Origin: Streptomyces cinnamoneus
GTDB lineage: Bacteria > Actinomycetota > Actinomycetes > Streptomycetales > Streptomycetaceae
Reading direction: 5' to 3'
NCBI RefSeq assembly: GCF_002939475.1
Contig: NZ_PKFQ01000001.1
Coordinates: forward strand, 6,135,001 to 6,199,000
Length of the DNA stretch: 64,000 nt
Shown one piece after another: positions 63,944 through 64,000 of the stretch. Under the pieces are notes generated by a model. That model was not told the DNA's origin. It ran no database searches and worked only from the letters and a program-made list of their open reading frames with translations. The first letter of the stretch is position 1. The number at the start of each line of letters is the position of its first letter. The position numbers were made by a program, and so were the translations under genes.

Positions 63944-64000
63944 TCAGCCGGCCCCCGTGAGCTCCGCCTCCGGCAGCCCGATCGGATTGGGGAAGCGCAG
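63944..64000 (-). CDS. C-terminal end of an unidentified gene, partial
   Basis: Reading leftward, the last 18 codons before a TGA (63944-63946) are open and end LRFPNPIGLPEAELTGAG. The phase and codon use fit a real gene running in from the right edge, convergent with the thiolase gene. Too little is visible to name it. Confidence 0.4.
   Translation of the reverse strand: MRFPNPIGLPEAELTGAG

Overview
The window is very GC-rich, densely coded and uses many GTG and some TTG starts. It carries a complete egtABCD ergothioneine block, PaaX and KstR2-type regulators, a CYP102-type self-sufficient P450 and one TTA codon in an otherwise TTA-poor sequence. This points to a Streptomyces or close relative, probably chromosomal. 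I see no rRNA, tRNA, CRISPR array, insertion sequence or phage gene.

Left end (1-8.6 kb): a cobalamin locus. cobI (cut by the edge) and a cobG-cobH fusion run leftward. cobN runs rightward behind a cobalamin riboswitch. A two-gene secreted or membrane von Willebrand unit follows. At 16.8-18.2 kb a second cobalamin riboswitch precedes a HoxN/NixA-type transporter, so cobalt import is probably tied to B12 status.

8.6-14.3 kb: a secreted trypsin-like protease, a small hypothetical gene, then an overlapping cassette of XRE-like regulator, HEXXH metallopeptidase and MAB_1171c-type seven-helix membrane protein, followed by a P450. Two inverted copies of a 15-bp motif lie upstream of the regulator. 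14.4-35 kb holds two APC permeases, an OmpR-type two-component pair, a short UvrA-like ATPase, a P-loop/TPR protein, an FAD monooxygenase, an Fpg/Nei-family glycosylase lacking the usual zinc-finger arginine, a GH92 mannosidase and a FhuF-like 2Fe-2S protein.

34.4-43.3 kb: a PAS-LuxR regulator diverges from the CYP102-type P450-reductase fusion. Then come a TTA-containing two-gene membrane operon, a secreted PI-PLC, a TPR regulator, dodecin and small genes. 43.3-48.2 kb is egtA-egtB-egtC-egtD, overlapped end to end and also overlapping a universal stress protein gene. 48.4-53.3 kb has two membrane proteins, an AidB-like acyl-CoA dehydrogenase and a frameshifted enoyl-CoA hydratase, facing a PaaX regulator.

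53.4-57.8 kb: a second two-component system with a coupled lipoprotein; then a copper ATPase gene reduced to its two ends by an internal deletion but still behind a CsoR-like operator; then a TPR protein. The right end (58-64 kb) resembles the KstR2 regulon for degradation of the steroid C/D-ring remnant (HIP): two acyl-CoA dehydrogenases and a hydratase on one strand, and an SDR, a KstR2-like TetR and a FadA6-like thiolase on the other, with a near-consensus KstR2 site between the two arms.
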